DNA of 36,963 nt from assembly GCA_964480565.1 (NCBI GenBank), contig CAYZSU010000017.1:1-36963 (forward strand), read 5' to 3'. Of this stretch, positions 1-9,027 are shown piece by piece. Position 1 is the first letter of the stretch. Each line of letters starts with the position of its first letter. The translations under genes and the position numbers were made by a program. The DNA comes from CAYZSU01 sp964480565. GTDB lineage: Bacteria > UBA10199 > 2-02-FULL-44-16 > JAAZCA01. The notes beneath the pieces are model-generated. The model ran no database searches. It had not been told where the DNA came from and worked only from the letters and a program-made list of their open reading frames with translations.

Positions 1-49
1 AACTATAACGATCAAATGATATTTGCGCTAGATGCGCTTCGCTAACCGC

Positions 50-2218
50 TTACGCATCAAAACGCACTTCAGGATATAATTGTTCATTAACTGCAATTTT
101 ATTTAAATAGCTATCATCTAAAAAACGAGTATTTATATAGGATGCTACGTCCAGCAGGATATAAGCGTCATTGATCATATTATCAATTGAGTGCCTATCC
201 AGCTTACGAAGTGCATCATCCCAGTCTCTACGACTAAAACGATTAGTAAAAAAAACATCTGATGTATCCATGATTTGTTCTAATATATCTTTTGCGCGTT
301 CTTTATCATAGTCCAGCAATAACGTTGCTGATTGAAGACGATATTGTAAATCGTATTTTGGATTAGTGCCAATTTTTACTAATGTATCGATATACTTTCT
401 ATTTCCATGGGCAATCAATCGACTCATAATTCTCAACTGCATTGGAATATTTGGGACAAAAGAATGTTCCAGATGGTCTATAATATCAGATAGAAATTTA
501 AGCCCACGGTTATCTCCTTCATCTAATAATCGTTCTGCTGCAGGCAAGCGAATTTCATTCACATAATTATGTGCAGCTATTGATTTTAAGACCTCCAGTG
601 CTTTGGGTTTATTTTTTTCTAGCAAAAATTCTGCGGCTCTCAAACGAGAATAACCATCATAGTTGTCATTTTCTGCAATAGATATTAGCATTGCAATAGC
701 CTTTGGATTATTCAATCGAGACATTTCCTCTAAATTTTTCACATCAAATAATATATGCAATATCTGATCAAGTGCGATCATATGCAATGGTAAGAACACC
801 TTTCCATTACACAGCTCCAATTCCACAGCGACACCTTGTTTTTCACCCTCTTTTTTTGCATCATCATATATGGGCATTGCCAAGCGATCATCCCTCAGAC
901 CATCATCATCTGTTAGCACAAATACCGACTTATTAACTGCCACATCTTTACTAAACAATTTAAAACTTTCGTAAACAGCCTCACCAACAGGCTCCTCTCC
1001 TCCCCAAAATGGTATATTCGTTAATGATAATAAAAAGGATACAATGGAATCATCCTTTAAAATATGCATCGGCATATAGGTACGAATATTATCTTTATGG
1101 TTAAATATCACCACTGACGCATTAATGCTTTTTGCACCATGATGCTTTAATTCTGATAGAATTTTCCCAATACTTTGAATCACTAATGCAGCTGCAGATT
1201 CCATGCTGCCTGAATTATCTAAGGCAAATACAATTTCCAGATCTTCATTACTTGTTTTTTTTACATCCTGAATGACCTTCACTACCTTGGTCACAAATAT
1301 ATCCACCTTTGGATTATCTTTTGGCACTGGTTTCAATCGAATAGGGATTATCCCTGGTTGTGATATTGGTGGCGCAATTCTACTTTTTGACGGTTGTAAT
1401 AGTTCTTTTGGAATCTCATTTCTTTTCTTTTTTGGCTGTTTTATTTCTTCCAGATTAATCATAGGCCCTGCATGATTTTTTCCAGGCCAGTTCCATACCC
1501 CAGGTCCGCTTGGATAGTGTAATTTCATTTCATAAATAGCATGACTTCTTTTTAGCGCCTTATCCTGTCCAGTTGACGACTCAATGTGAATGCCCATTGC
1601 AGGGTATAAATCATTATTTTCTACCCATCTGTTGCGACGCGCCTCATGAATCAACAGGGATTCATCCAAATTTCCACGCAACTGATAAAAACGCCCACCC
1701 TGTCGATCAACGGGTATCACAAGAAGCCGCGCCCCCTGTTGCCAATAATCATAGCCAAATTCAGATGTATCTTCTGAAAATCGAAGATAATGTTTATCCC
1801 CATTATCCTGAATAATCACCTTTATATTTGGAATATCGAATAGCAATGCACTGCCATGAAATATCGGAAGAATTGCATTGTTATCCATGATATCCGGATT
1901 ATATGGCGCAATCATCGTTGGCTTATGCTCGAATAACCACTTCGTACTAATTTCAAACTTGCTCTTATTTCCAATATCACAAAATGATCGTGCCCGTGCA
2001 GTTATTCGTTCATCCAGTTCTGCCCAACGATGTACATACTGATATTGATCATCAGTTTTCTCAATTGCCACATAGTGATCACTATCTTTAAATAGATCAT
2101 ATAGTTTCTGATTAATATCCTGAACTAACTCCGGTGCATGATCCTTACCCGCTCGTTTATGCATCCAGTCCAATCTAGATTTACCGACATCTGCACAGTG
2201 AATAGTTTTTTTATCCAT
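50..2218 (-). CDS. von Willebrand factor A domain protein with C-terminal helical repeats
   Basis: A 722-residue protein of unknown function. A vWA domain starts near residue 330: a hydrophobic strand runs into DNSGS (D334), the DxSxS metal-ion-dependent adhesion site. It continues with GGEEPVGEA where many families have a Thr, and a third acidic motif LTDDD. Residues of about 510-690 form repeated helical units of the type RLRAAEFLL and RLPAAERLL spaced some 35 residues apart, which resemble HEAT-like scaffolding repeats. The first 300 residues match nothing I recognise. There is no signal peptide or membrane segment, so it is probably cytoplasmic. The start is an ATG with an AAGGAAAT ribosome site. 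It lies 33 bp after miaA on the same strand and may share its transcript. vWA domains commonly mediate metal-dependent protein binding in complexes with AAA ATPases, but no ATPase lies beside it here. Confidence 0.85.
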   Translation of the reverse strand: MDKKTIHCADVGKSRLDWMHKRAGKDHAPELVQDINQKLYDLFKDSDHYVAIEKTDDQYQYVHRWAELDERITARARSFCDIGNKSKFEISTKWLFEHKPTMIAPYNPDIMDNNAILPIFHGSALLFDIPNIKVIIQDNGDKHYLRFSEDTSEFGYDYWQQGARLLVIPVDRQGGRFYQLRGNLDESLLIHEARRNRWVENNDLYPAMGIHIESSTGQDKALKRSHAIYEMKLHYPSGPGVWNWPGKNHAGPMINLEEIKQPKKKRNEIPKELLQPSKSRIAPPISQPGIIPIRLKPVPKDNPKVDIFVTKVVKVIQDVKKTSNEDLEIVFALDNSGSMESAAALVIQSIGKILSELKHHGAKSINASVVIFNHKDNIRTYMPMHILKDDSIVSFLLSLTNIPFWGGEEPVGEAVYESFKLFSKDVAVNKSVFVLTDDDGLRDDRLAMPIYDDAKKEGEKQGVAVELELCNGKVFLPLHMIALDQILHILFDVKNLEEMSRLNNPKAIAMLISIAENDNYDGYSRLRAAEFLLEKNKPKALEVLKSIAAHNYVNEIRLPAAERLLDEGDNRGLKFLSDIIDHLEHSFVPNIPMQLRIMSRLIAHGNRKYIDTLVKIGTNPKYDLQYRLQSATLLLDYDKERAKDILEQIMDTSDVFFTNRFSRRDWDDALRKLDRHSIDNMINDAYILLDVASYINTRFLDDSYLNKIAVNEQLYPEVRFDA

Positions 2219-2251
2219 TTTATTTCCTTACATATTTTATTTGATGATCTA

Positions 2252-3187
2252 TTATGACGCTAAAAATGTATTGATCAATGAATGAAGCTCTTCCATAAGA
2301 CTATCATTCCCCTCCATTGCATCTACCCAATGAGTGGAGGTATCCTTTCGAAACCAGGTAAGTTGTCGCTTAGCAAAATGGCGCGTATGCGTTTGAATGG
2401 CATGAATTGCGTCGTCCATACTCAAGGTTCCTTGCACATATTGAACCAATTCACGATAGCCCACAGACTGAAACGCCTGACAACTTGGATCATACTTATT
2501 TAAAAGATCACGAACTTCATCTACCCAACCCTGCTCAATCATTTGAACGGTGCGCGCATTGATGCGATTATATAAAACTTCTCGATCCATGGTTAAACCA
2601 ATTTTCAAACAATCATACCTGCTTTTCTGAAATGCATGTTTTTTTCGAAATTCGCTCGCAGTTTGACCACTCACTTTAAAAATTTCCAATGCGCGAATAA
2701 TCCGATAGGAATCATTTTGACTAATTTTATTGGCAGTTTCCAAGTCCACCTGGCAAAGCTCATCATACAGAATATTCAATCCATGCGTCGATGCGCGATG
2801 CTCTAATTCAGACCGTATACTCACATCCTTAGGCGGCGCATCGCATAAACCATACTCCAAAACTTGAAGATACATGCCTGTGCCACCCACTACAAACGGA
2901 GACATCGCTCTATTTGCCAGCGATGCAATCGTTTGATCTGCCATGCTCATATACATTGCCACATCAAATGCTTGGGTGGGATCAATCATATCAATGAGAT
3001 GATGATTTACTTCAGAGCGTTCCTGCAAGTTCGCTTTGGCAGTGCCGATATTAAAATCCCTCCACACTTGTTGAGAGTCTGCGGAAATAATTTCAGAATT
3101 GAATTCTTTCGCCAAGTCAATGCTTAAGCGCGTCTTGCCAACAGCGGTTGGCCCACAAATGACAATTAATTTTTGTTTTTTACTCAT
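2252..3187 (-). CDS. miaA: tRNA dimethylallyltransferase MiaA
   Basis: Transfers a dimethylallyl group from DMAPP to N6 of adenine 37 in tRNAs reading UNN codons, the first step of i6A/ms2i6A synthesis. The 311-residue length is normal. Visible motifs are the P-loop GPTAVGKT at residues 12-19, DSQQVW with the following NIGTAK (tRNA and substrate binding), VGGTGMYLQ, and a C-terminal region with TRHFAKRQLTWFRK that contacts the tRNA anticodon stem. It sits 15 bp downstream of mutL, a neighbour pairing widely seen in proteobacteria, and is probably cotranscribed with it. The assignment is secure. Confidence 0.97.
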   Translation of the reverse strand: MSKKQKLIVICGPTAVGKTRLSIDLAKEFNSEIISADSQQVWRDFNIGTAKANLQERSEVNHHLIDMIDPTQAFDVAMYMSMADQTIASLANRAMSPFVVGGTGMYLQVLEYGLCDAPPKDVSIRSELEHRASTHGLNILYDELCQVDLETANKISQNDSYRIIRALEIFKVSGQTASEFRKKHAFQKSRYDCLKIGLTMDREVLYNRINARTVQMIEQGWVDEVRDLLNKYDPSCQAFQSVGYRELVQYVQGTLSMDDAIHAIQTHTRHFAKRQLTWFRKDTSTHWVDAMEGNDSLMEELHSLINTFLAS

Positions 3188-3202
3188 ATAGTTTCCAGCA
3201 CC

Positions 3203-5113
3203 TTAGGCACGGCGTTTGAATAATTTCTCAATATCTGATTTTGCAATCATCACCGTCACCGGTCGACCATGTGGACAATGCGTAATTTGATTCGACTCCA
3301 TATCGACAATCAATTGCTGCATTTCCTGCATACTCAAACGATCACCACCGCGTATTTGCGCATGACATGCAATGGATGAAAATATATGCGTTAACTTTTC
3401 TTCCAAGGCATGACTCACATCCAAGGCCTCTAACTCATCCGCTATTTTTTCAATCACAGGTGCTAAGTCAATTGCACCCAAAATAGCAGGAACCGCCTTA
3501 ATTAAAAATGTATTATCTCCAAACGGTTCCATCTCAAATCCGGCTTTTTCAAATAATGGCAATGCCTCTTGAATATATGCCACTGACTTTAAGCTGAGCT
3601 CAACTTGTTCAGGGATAAGCAATTGCTGCACAGCAATATCATTGGACTTGTATGATGTCATTAATTGCTGATATCCCAACTGCTCATGAGCTGCATGCTG
3701 ATCTATCACACACATGGATTGATCCACATGTTCACAAATAATATAGGTATTGTTTAATTGTCCAATCACGCGCAATTTTGATACAGGCATATCAAGACTA
3801 GCTTGAACAGATGGTTTTATTTCAATATTTTTTGAATCATTGGCATTTACATGTTTATTACTATCCTCGTTGGAATTCATTACAGACAATTCAGGTATTG
3901 ATGATTCAGTTTTTTGTGTACTTGGTGACTTAGGTTGCCAACAGCGATTTAACGATTGCGTCGCATTCAAGCGTTTCTTCTCATAGCCATAAATTGCATT
4001 TTGAACCGAATTTTGATTGCAGTTTATCGCGTCACTATCAGATCTATTAGTCATATTGGGAGACAGTGATGCACTTACATTAGCTTCAGATGAATTGATA
4101 GTTGCATGAGAGCTAATCGCCTTCTTTAACACTTGGCTCATTATATCATGAACCATACTTGGCTTTTGAAATCGCACTTCACGTTTTGCAGGATGAACAT
4201 TCACATCCACAAGTTCTGGATTCATGCTAATCCACAACGCACATGCCGGATGACGTGATAGGGCTTGATCGTGGCCAAACGCATTCGTCAATGCATGTGT
4301 AATAATGCGATCTTTTATGGGGCGATTATTAATAAATACATGCATATCCTTTCCACCTCGTCGACCATCCTGCGAAAAATACCCACATATATGCATATCT
4401 GGAATACCATCATCTAGCGAAATCAAACTATTCTGATATTTATTTCCAAGAATTGATTGCACATGATGCTTTAATTTATCGTATGGATGATCCAATTGCA
4501 CACTCCCCATTTTATGCAATTTCTCTTTATTATCGATGGTTAATTTAAATTGAACATGGGCATGGACAAGCGCTAGAGACTGTACAGTATCAACAATATG
4601 ACCGGATTCCACCTTATCGGATTTTAAAAACTTTTGTCTAGCTGGCACATTATAAAATACATCTTCAATGCAAATTTCTGTTCCCTCTGCACATGCATGA
4701 ACATCATTACTTGGAATTATCCCGCCATCAATTTTCAAACATGCGCCTTCCAAGCGATCGTCATTTCTTGATTTGCTGATAATCCTCATATGTGAAATCG
4801 CTGCAATAGCGGCCAATGCCTCCCCGCGAAATCCCATGGTATGAATAGAAAACAAATCATCCGCGCTTGTAATTTTACTAGTCGCATGACGACGAATTGC
4901 CATTGGTAATTCTTCAGGCACAATGCCACAACCATCATCGCTGATTAAAATACGTTTTTTACCCCCGACCTGAATATCAATGGTAATGATTTTTGCCTGC
5001 GCATCCACTGCATTCTCAACGAGCTCTTTGACAATTGATGCCGGGCGTTCCACCACTTCACCAGCCGCTATTTTTTCAATCAATCGATCATCTAGTATGT
5101 GTATATTGGCCAT
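3203..5113 (-). CDS. mutL: DNA mismatch repair protein MutL
   Basis: Couples MutS mismatch recognition to strand incision. The N-terminal GHKL ATPase shows AAGEVVERPASIVKELVENA, DDGCGI, RHATSKI and GFRGEALAAI. The C-terminal dimerisation domain carries DQHAAHE and CPHGRP, both features of endonuclease-type MutL. However, the metal-binding motif DQHA(X)2E(X)4E ends in Gln rather than Glu (DQHAAHEQLGYQ, about residues 471-482), so nicking activity may be changed. The linker between the domains (about 345-430) is low-complexity and Ser/Asn-rich, as usual. The start ATG is preceded by AGAGGATT. The gene lies between rodA and miaA on the same strand, separated from rodA by 91 bp that contain a dispersed repeat. 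Confidence 0.97.
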   Translation of the reverse strand: MANIHILDDRLIEKIAAGEVVERPASIVKELVENAVDAQAKIITIDIQVGGKKRILISDDGCGIVPEELPMAIRRHATSKITSADDLFSIHTMGFRGEALAAIAAISHMRIISKSRNDDRLEGACLKIDGGIIPSNDVHACAEGTEICIEDVFYNVPARQKFLKSDKVESGHIVDTVQSLALVHAHVQFKLTIDNKEKLHKMGSVQLDHPYDKLKHHVQSILGNKYQNSLISLDDGIPDMHICGYFSQDGRRGGKDMHVFINNRPIKDRIITHALTNAFGHDQALSRHPACALWISMNPELVDVNVHPAKREVRFQKPSMVHDIMSQVLKKAISSHATINSSEANVSASLSPNMTNRSDSDAINCNQNSVQNAIYGYEKKRLNATQSLNRCWQPKSPSTQKTESSIPELSVMNSNEDSNKHVNANDSKNIEIKPSVQASLDMPVSKLRVIGQLNNTYIICEHVDQSMCVIDQHAAHEQLGYQQLMTSYKSNDIAVQQLLIPEQVELSLKSVAYIQEALPLFEKAGFEMEPFGDNTFLIKAVPAILGAIDLAPVIEKIADELEALDVSHALEEKLTHIFSSIACHAQIRGGDRLSMQEMQQLIVDMESNQITHCPHGRPVTVMIAKSDIEKLFKRRA

Positions 5114-5147
5114 AATAATCCTCTTATTTAATGACTATGCCCTTAAA

Positions 5148-5204
5148 GGGACTGTTACGGATGTATCTGAAAACACCGAAAATGAGCGTTTTTTGGGCAA
5201 CCCC
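5148..5204 (-). repeat. Copy C of the dispersed AT-rich repeat, directly after rodA stop
   Basis: Read on the minus strand, this copy begins at the base after the rodA TAA. It goes GGGGTTGCCC, AAAAAACGCTCATTTTC and then diverges, ending in the palindrome CCCTTTAAGGG. It aligns to the left part of copies at 11182 and 10117 (a GG-TTG-CAAAAA-CGCTCATT order is shared). The right part with AAATTCAATTC is not recognisable, so it may be a partial or decayed copy. Aligned by eye only. Confidence 0.45.
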
Positions 5205-6308
5205 TTAAAACAAAAATCGTCGATAGTGAATACTAAGTACAATACCAATGGATAACATTACTGCAATCATCGATGAGCCGCCATAACTTAACAGTGGCAA
5301 TGTGACGCCCGTCAATGGCATTAGCCCCAAAACACCGCCTAGGTTAATCACAATCTGCCAAAACCATAAGGATACAATGCCAATGGATAAGAATATACCA
5401 AAGCGATCCCTCGCATGGGCACCAATATCAACACCAATCAATAGCAATGCACAATAAAGTCCCAGCAAGATAAGTGAACCTACAAAACCCCATTCTTCTG
5501 CAAAAACTGGAAATATAAAATCCGTATGTCGCTCCGGCAAATAACGTAATTTATTGATATCACCCTTTAAATACCCTTTGCCCCAAATCCCCCCAGAACC
5601 AACCGCTACCTTTGATTGCATCAAATGATACCCACTGCCGCGGATATCCGCTTCAGGGTTCATAAATGTCGAAATACGATTCCGCTGATATTCTTTAAGT
5701 CCAAATGTATAGACACATAAGGCACCCACAATTGCGATAATACCAAATATAATCATCGTTTTACGACGAATTTTGGCAAAAGCAGCCATGGATATGAAAA
5801 TACAAATTAAAAATAATGATGATCCCAAATCCCCCTGAGCCACAATCAAACCAAACATGAGAAACATTAAAAGACCTGGCCATGCAAGTGACATCGTATC
5901 GTGCCCATCCAATTCACTGTGTTTGGAAAAATATTTTGCAGCTACAAAAATATATGCAATTTTGGCAAACTCTGCAGGCTGTAATGTTATTGGGCCCAGT
6001 TTTAACCAACCATGCGTGCCTCTTACAGTATGACCGGAAAATAAGGATCCAATCAGCAATAGCACCATAATGCCATAGAATGGATATGCCAATGTGTTTA
6101 ATGCACGATAATCAAGAAATGATGAAATAAGAAGAACGCATATACCAATACTGATCCACATCAACTGCGACCAAAAAAGTGACAGTGATGACGACCCTTC
6201 ACCCCAACCATACACTGCACTATAAAGATTTGATAAACTAATAATTAATAGCACCGCCAACACAACTACAAGTGGCCAGTGAATAATTATTCCCCATCGT
6301 TTGGACAC
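5205..6308 (-). CDS. rodA: Rod-shape SEDS glycosyltransferase RodA
   Basis: SEDS-family peptidoglycan polymerase of the elongasome, which polymerises lipid II together with PBP2. The 367 residues are almost entirely hydrophobic helices, about ten in number. The family signatures are visible: TLQPAEFAKIAYIFVAAKY, AQGDLGSSLF, the RNRISTFMNPE and GSGGIWGKG loop, LPERHTDFIF with the catalytic-region Asp, and the C-terminal GVTLPLLSYGGSSM. It begins with GTG: AAGGAG lies five bases upstream, while the overlapping ATG is out of frame. It follows mrdA by 12 bp and belongs to the mre-mrd cluster. Its stop is abutted by a dispersed repeat. Confidence 0.97.
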   Translation of the reverse strand: MSKRWGIIIHWPLVVVLAVLLIISLSNLYSAVYGWGEGSSSLSLFWSQLMWISIGICVLLISSFLDYRALNTLAYPFYGIMVLLLIGSLFSGHTVRGTHGWLKLGPITLQPAEFAKIAYIFVAAKYFSKHSELDGHDTMSLAWPGLLMFLMFGLIVAQGDLGSSLFLICIFISMAAFAKIRRKTMIIFGIIAIVGALCVYTFGLKEYQRNRISTFMNPEADIRGSGYHLMQSKVAVGSGGIWGKGYLKGDINKLRYLPERHTDFIFPVFAEEWGFVGSLILLGLYCALLLIGVDIGAHARDRFGIFLSIGIVSLWFWQIVINLGGVLGLMPLTGVTLPLLSYGGSSMIAVMLSIGIVLSIHYRRFLF

Positions 6309-6320
6309 ATTGACTCCTTA

Positions 6321-8225
6321 TCATTTTGGAATACGTACTTCTGACTTTGTTATTCCATGCTGTATTTCATAATATTTTTGAAAAATAGCACCTACAATGG
6401 GTGCCGCAGCAGAAGCTCCAAAACCACCATGCTCAACAATAACAGCCGCTGCAATCTCTGTATTTTCTGATGGCGAAAATCCAATAAACCATGCATGGTC
6501 CCGGCATTTTTCACTTCGACAGATGTCTTGCACATTAAGTGAGACAACTTGCGCTGTTCCTGTCTTTCCACCCATTGTGGCTGTATACCTTGATTGACGA
6601 TGTGCAGTACCATAAGGGCTTTTTACAACATCTGTCATGGCGTTTTTCATGATTTTCAATACTTCAGGCCTCACATCAATACGATTAGTTGAAGCAATTT
6701 CTTTAGAAGGTTGCCATTTTTGAATAAGATTACCATCAACATCATGCACGGACTCTACCAAATGCAAATCCAATTTATGACCATCGTTAGCAATAAGAGC
6801 AGCCACAAGCGCATTTTGAAGAGGTGTCACTAAATCATAGCCCTGTCCCACAGCAATGGATAATGTTTCCCCGCGTTGCCATGGTGTACCAAAACGACGT
6901 AACTTCCAATCTGATGTAGGAATTAAGCCCGCTCGTTCATCATCCAATGAAATACCCGTGGGTTGACCCAAACCAAACATATGCGCATACTTTGCAATAC
7001 GATCTACACCTAAACGAAGACCAGTGATATAATAAAATACATCACAGGAGGCTTCGATTGAATGATGAAAACTCGTTAGCCCATGGCCAACTTTTCGCCA
7101 ACAGTGAAATGCACGCCCACCAAAGTGATATGCGCCATTACATGAAATCGATGTATGAGGAGTAATTGTTTTTTCATTTAATGCGGCAATGCCAGTAATG
7201 ACTTTATAGGTAGATGCTGGAGGGTAGCTGCCTTGAATTACACGGTTTAGCAAATATCGATCCTGATGACCAACGAGTGTTTTCCAATAGTCCTGCCCAT
7301 TGGTTCCTGTAAGTTTGCTTAAGTCATAGGAAGGCGAACTGTATAATAATCGAATAGCGCCAGTATTTACATCCACGACTACAGCCGCACCTTTGCGACC
7401 AGCGAATAAATCATGTGCTATTTTTTGAAGGTCTCTATCAATTGTTAATTCCAATGTATAGCCGGATTTTGAAGGTTGATATTCCAATTGATCACTGATA
7501 CCTTCATAAAATACTTCACGACCCACCGCATTGACAATACGCTCTTCATACCCTTTTTCACCACGAAGCATTGTATCCCAACGCTCTTCAATTCCGCGAA
7601 CTCCCACTTGATCGCCCAAGCGATACACACCTGGATATTCTTTTTGATAGCGCTTTAAACGATCGCCATCAATCTCACGCACATAACCCAATATATGTGT
7701 CGCAATTGTTGGATCAGAATAGTCTCGTTCATATTTAATCTGAACTTCCACACCGCGTAAATCATATGGATTATTTTTTTCATGCCATGGATTTTTTCTA
7801 CCCCGAACTCGTGCAACCATGTCCAAGCTCGCATCTTCCATGATATACAACGGCTGATAGCGCGCTTGCTGTGTACGCTTTGCCCAAATACTTTTTAAAT
7901 AAGCGATGTCCAAGCTTAATATTTGTGATAAAGATGCAATCATTGCATCCGCGTCCACCACATACTGAGGGATAATTACAATATTATATGAAGGACGATT
8001 CTCAACAAGTACATTTCCACGGCGATCATGAATCGCACCTCTGGGTGCTGGCAATGATACAGCTTTAATGCTATTTTCATTTGAGAAAAAACGATAAAAT
8101 TCGCCTTTAATAAGTTGAAGATAGTACAACCTGCCCATCATGATAATAAATAAGAAAAATATCATGATATACGCATATTTAAATCGACCTGCAATATCTC
8201 CTGTATAGGCTTTATCTACTTGCAT
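6321..8225 (-). CDS. mrdA: Penicillin-binding protein 2 (elongasome transpeptidase)
   Basis: Class B PBP that cross-links peptidoglycan during cell elongation, partner of RodA. It has a short cytoplasmic N-terminus and one membrane anchor (about residues 17-38). The PBP dimerisation domain includes PRGAIHDRRGNVLVEN. The transpeptidase domain contains the nucleophile motif STYK (Ser338), SCD as the second motif (the Asp form is usual for PBP2) and KTGT near residue 552. The 634-residue length is normal for the family. It is separated from mreD upstream by a 277-bp hairpin-rich gap, which is unusual because these genes are normally tightly packed, and it is followed closely by rodA. Confidence 0.97.
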   Translation of the reverse strand: MQVDKAYTGDIAGRFKYAYIMIFFLFIIMMGRLYYLQLIKGEFYRFFSNENSIKAVSLPAPRGAIHDRRGNVLVENRPSYNIVIIPQYVVDADAMIASLSQILSLDIAYLKSIWAKRTQQARYQPLYIMEDASLDMVARVRGRKNPWHEKNNPYDLRGVEVQIKYERDYSDPTIATHILGYVREIDGDRLKRYQKEYPGVYRLGDQVGVRGIEERWDTMLRGEKGYEERIVNAVGREVFYEGISDQLEYQPSKSGYTLELTIDRDLQKIAHDLFAGRKGAAVVVDVNTGAIRLLYSSPSYDLSKLTGTNGQDYWKTLVGHQDRYLLNRVIQGSYPPASTYKVITGIAALNEKTITPHTSISCNGAYHFGGRAFHCWRKVGHGLTSFHHSIEASCDVFYYITGLRLGVDRIAKYAHMFGLGQPTGISLDDERAGLIPTSDWKLRRFGTPWQRGETLSIAVGQGYDLVTPLQNALVAALIANDGHKLDLHLVESVHDVDGNLIQKWQPSKEIASTNRIDVRPEVLKIMKNAMTDVVKSPYGTAHRQSRYTATMGGKTGTAQVVSLNVQDICRSEKCRDHAWFIGFSPSENTEIAAAVIVEHGGFGASAAAPIVGAIFQKYYEIQHGITKSEVRIPK

Positions 8226-8239
8226 AATTATTCTTACTA

Positions 8240-8273
8240 GGGAGACCCTTAGAAATACTCATTTTCAATATTA
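8240..8273 (+). repeat. Possible short copy F of the dispersed AT-rich repeat
   Basis: The sequence GGAGACCCTTAGAAATACTC followed by ATTTTCAATATT lines up with the left end of the copy at 11182 (GGAG, then an A-rich stretch, then CTCATT and TCA). It lies just upstream of mrdA, next to the hairpin-rich island. The match is short and could be chance in AT-rich DNA. Confidence 0.25.
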
Positions 8274-8296
8274 AAAAAACATCTATCAAAATAAAT

Positions 8297-8499
8297 TTCC
8301 ACGGAAAAGCCCGTGGTACTACTGAGCTATCACATGCTTCGCATGATAATAAGGAAGCATTCACCCACGCGCAAGCGCATGGTACTGAAGCGGGCTTGCT
8401 CTTGGAATCTACCCAGCTTGCAAAGCAAGCGAGACAGGGGAGGCTCCGACGGCTTTTGCCGGTAGAGGGGGGCGACGCAAGCCCCTAAAATAGATCCTT
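8297..8499 (-). repeat. Hairpin-rich intergenic island between mreD and mrdA
   Basis: A GC-richer noncoding stretch made of small hairpins in series: CCACGG/CCGTGG (8299-8316), CATGC-TTC-GCATG (8333-8345), GCGC-AA-GCGC (8369-8378, weak), GCTTGC-AAA-GCAAGC (8416-8430), CGGC-TTTT-GCCG (8450-8461) and GGGG/CCCC (8467-8485). On the minus strand it starts a few bases after the mreD stop with ATCTATTTTAGGGGCTTG, then CCCCCCTCTACCGGC. Nearly the same opening recurs after yggT at 17994 (plus strand). It has no open reading frame of note. It is likely a dispersed repetitive element; a role in transcript processing or attenuation inside the mre operon is possible but unproven. Confidence 0.65.
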
Positions 8500-8502
8500 A
8501 AT

Positions 8503-9027
8503 TTATTTTAGTACAATCCCCTTGGGTCGTGTTATTTTTTCCCAGCTAAGTTGCCAGTATTTTTTAAGCAGTGGTAATAATGCAATGGCAAGCAATGCAT
8601 CCAATACCGCTTGCATTGGCATTCGTTTAAAAATAATATTTGCAGTCAGCATATGGCCATCCATTAATAGATATGATATTGCAATCATCATTTTATCCAG
8701 CACGCTAATTACTCCCACCCAAAACAATAAACCCAATCCCACTTGCAATGAAATCTTTGCAATAATTGCACGAATACAAAAATAAATAATAACATAGGAC
8801 ATTATGGATAAACCAAAGGGCAGCCCCATTGCACTATCATTTAATATTCCCAAGACCACAAGCACAGGAATAGCTCGTTGCCAATACTGATAAAAACTAA
8901 TCCCTGCGACAGCAATAATAATAAAATCAAATTGAATAAAGTGGGTAGGCACTCCAAATAACCACGTTGTCTGAAGTGTAATACCTAAAAGCGCATATAT
9001 GACATTTAACAATAAAAATCCCATCAA
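8503..9027 (-). CDS. mreD: Rod-shape-determining membrane protein MreD
   Basis: Integral membrane component of the elongasome linking MreB and MreC. The 174 residues form about five hydrophobic helices, with the family-typical early loop around PTHFIQFDFIIIAVAGISFY and a short polar C-terminus. The sequence is poorly conserved, as usual for MreD, so identification rests on topology, length and position between mreC and mrdA. Its ATG overlaps the mreC stop by four bases (ATGA), which indicates translational coupling. A hairpin-rich element begins directly after the stop. Confidence 0.92.
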   Translation of the reverse strand: MMGFLLLNVIYALLGITLQTTWLFGVPTHFIQFDFIIIAVAGISFYQYWQRAIPVLVVLGILNDSAMGLPFGLSIMSYVIIYFCIRAIIAKISLQVGLGLLFWVGVISVLDKMMIAISYLLMDGHMLTANIIFKRMPMQAVLDALLAIALLPLLKKYWQLSWEKITRPKGIVLK

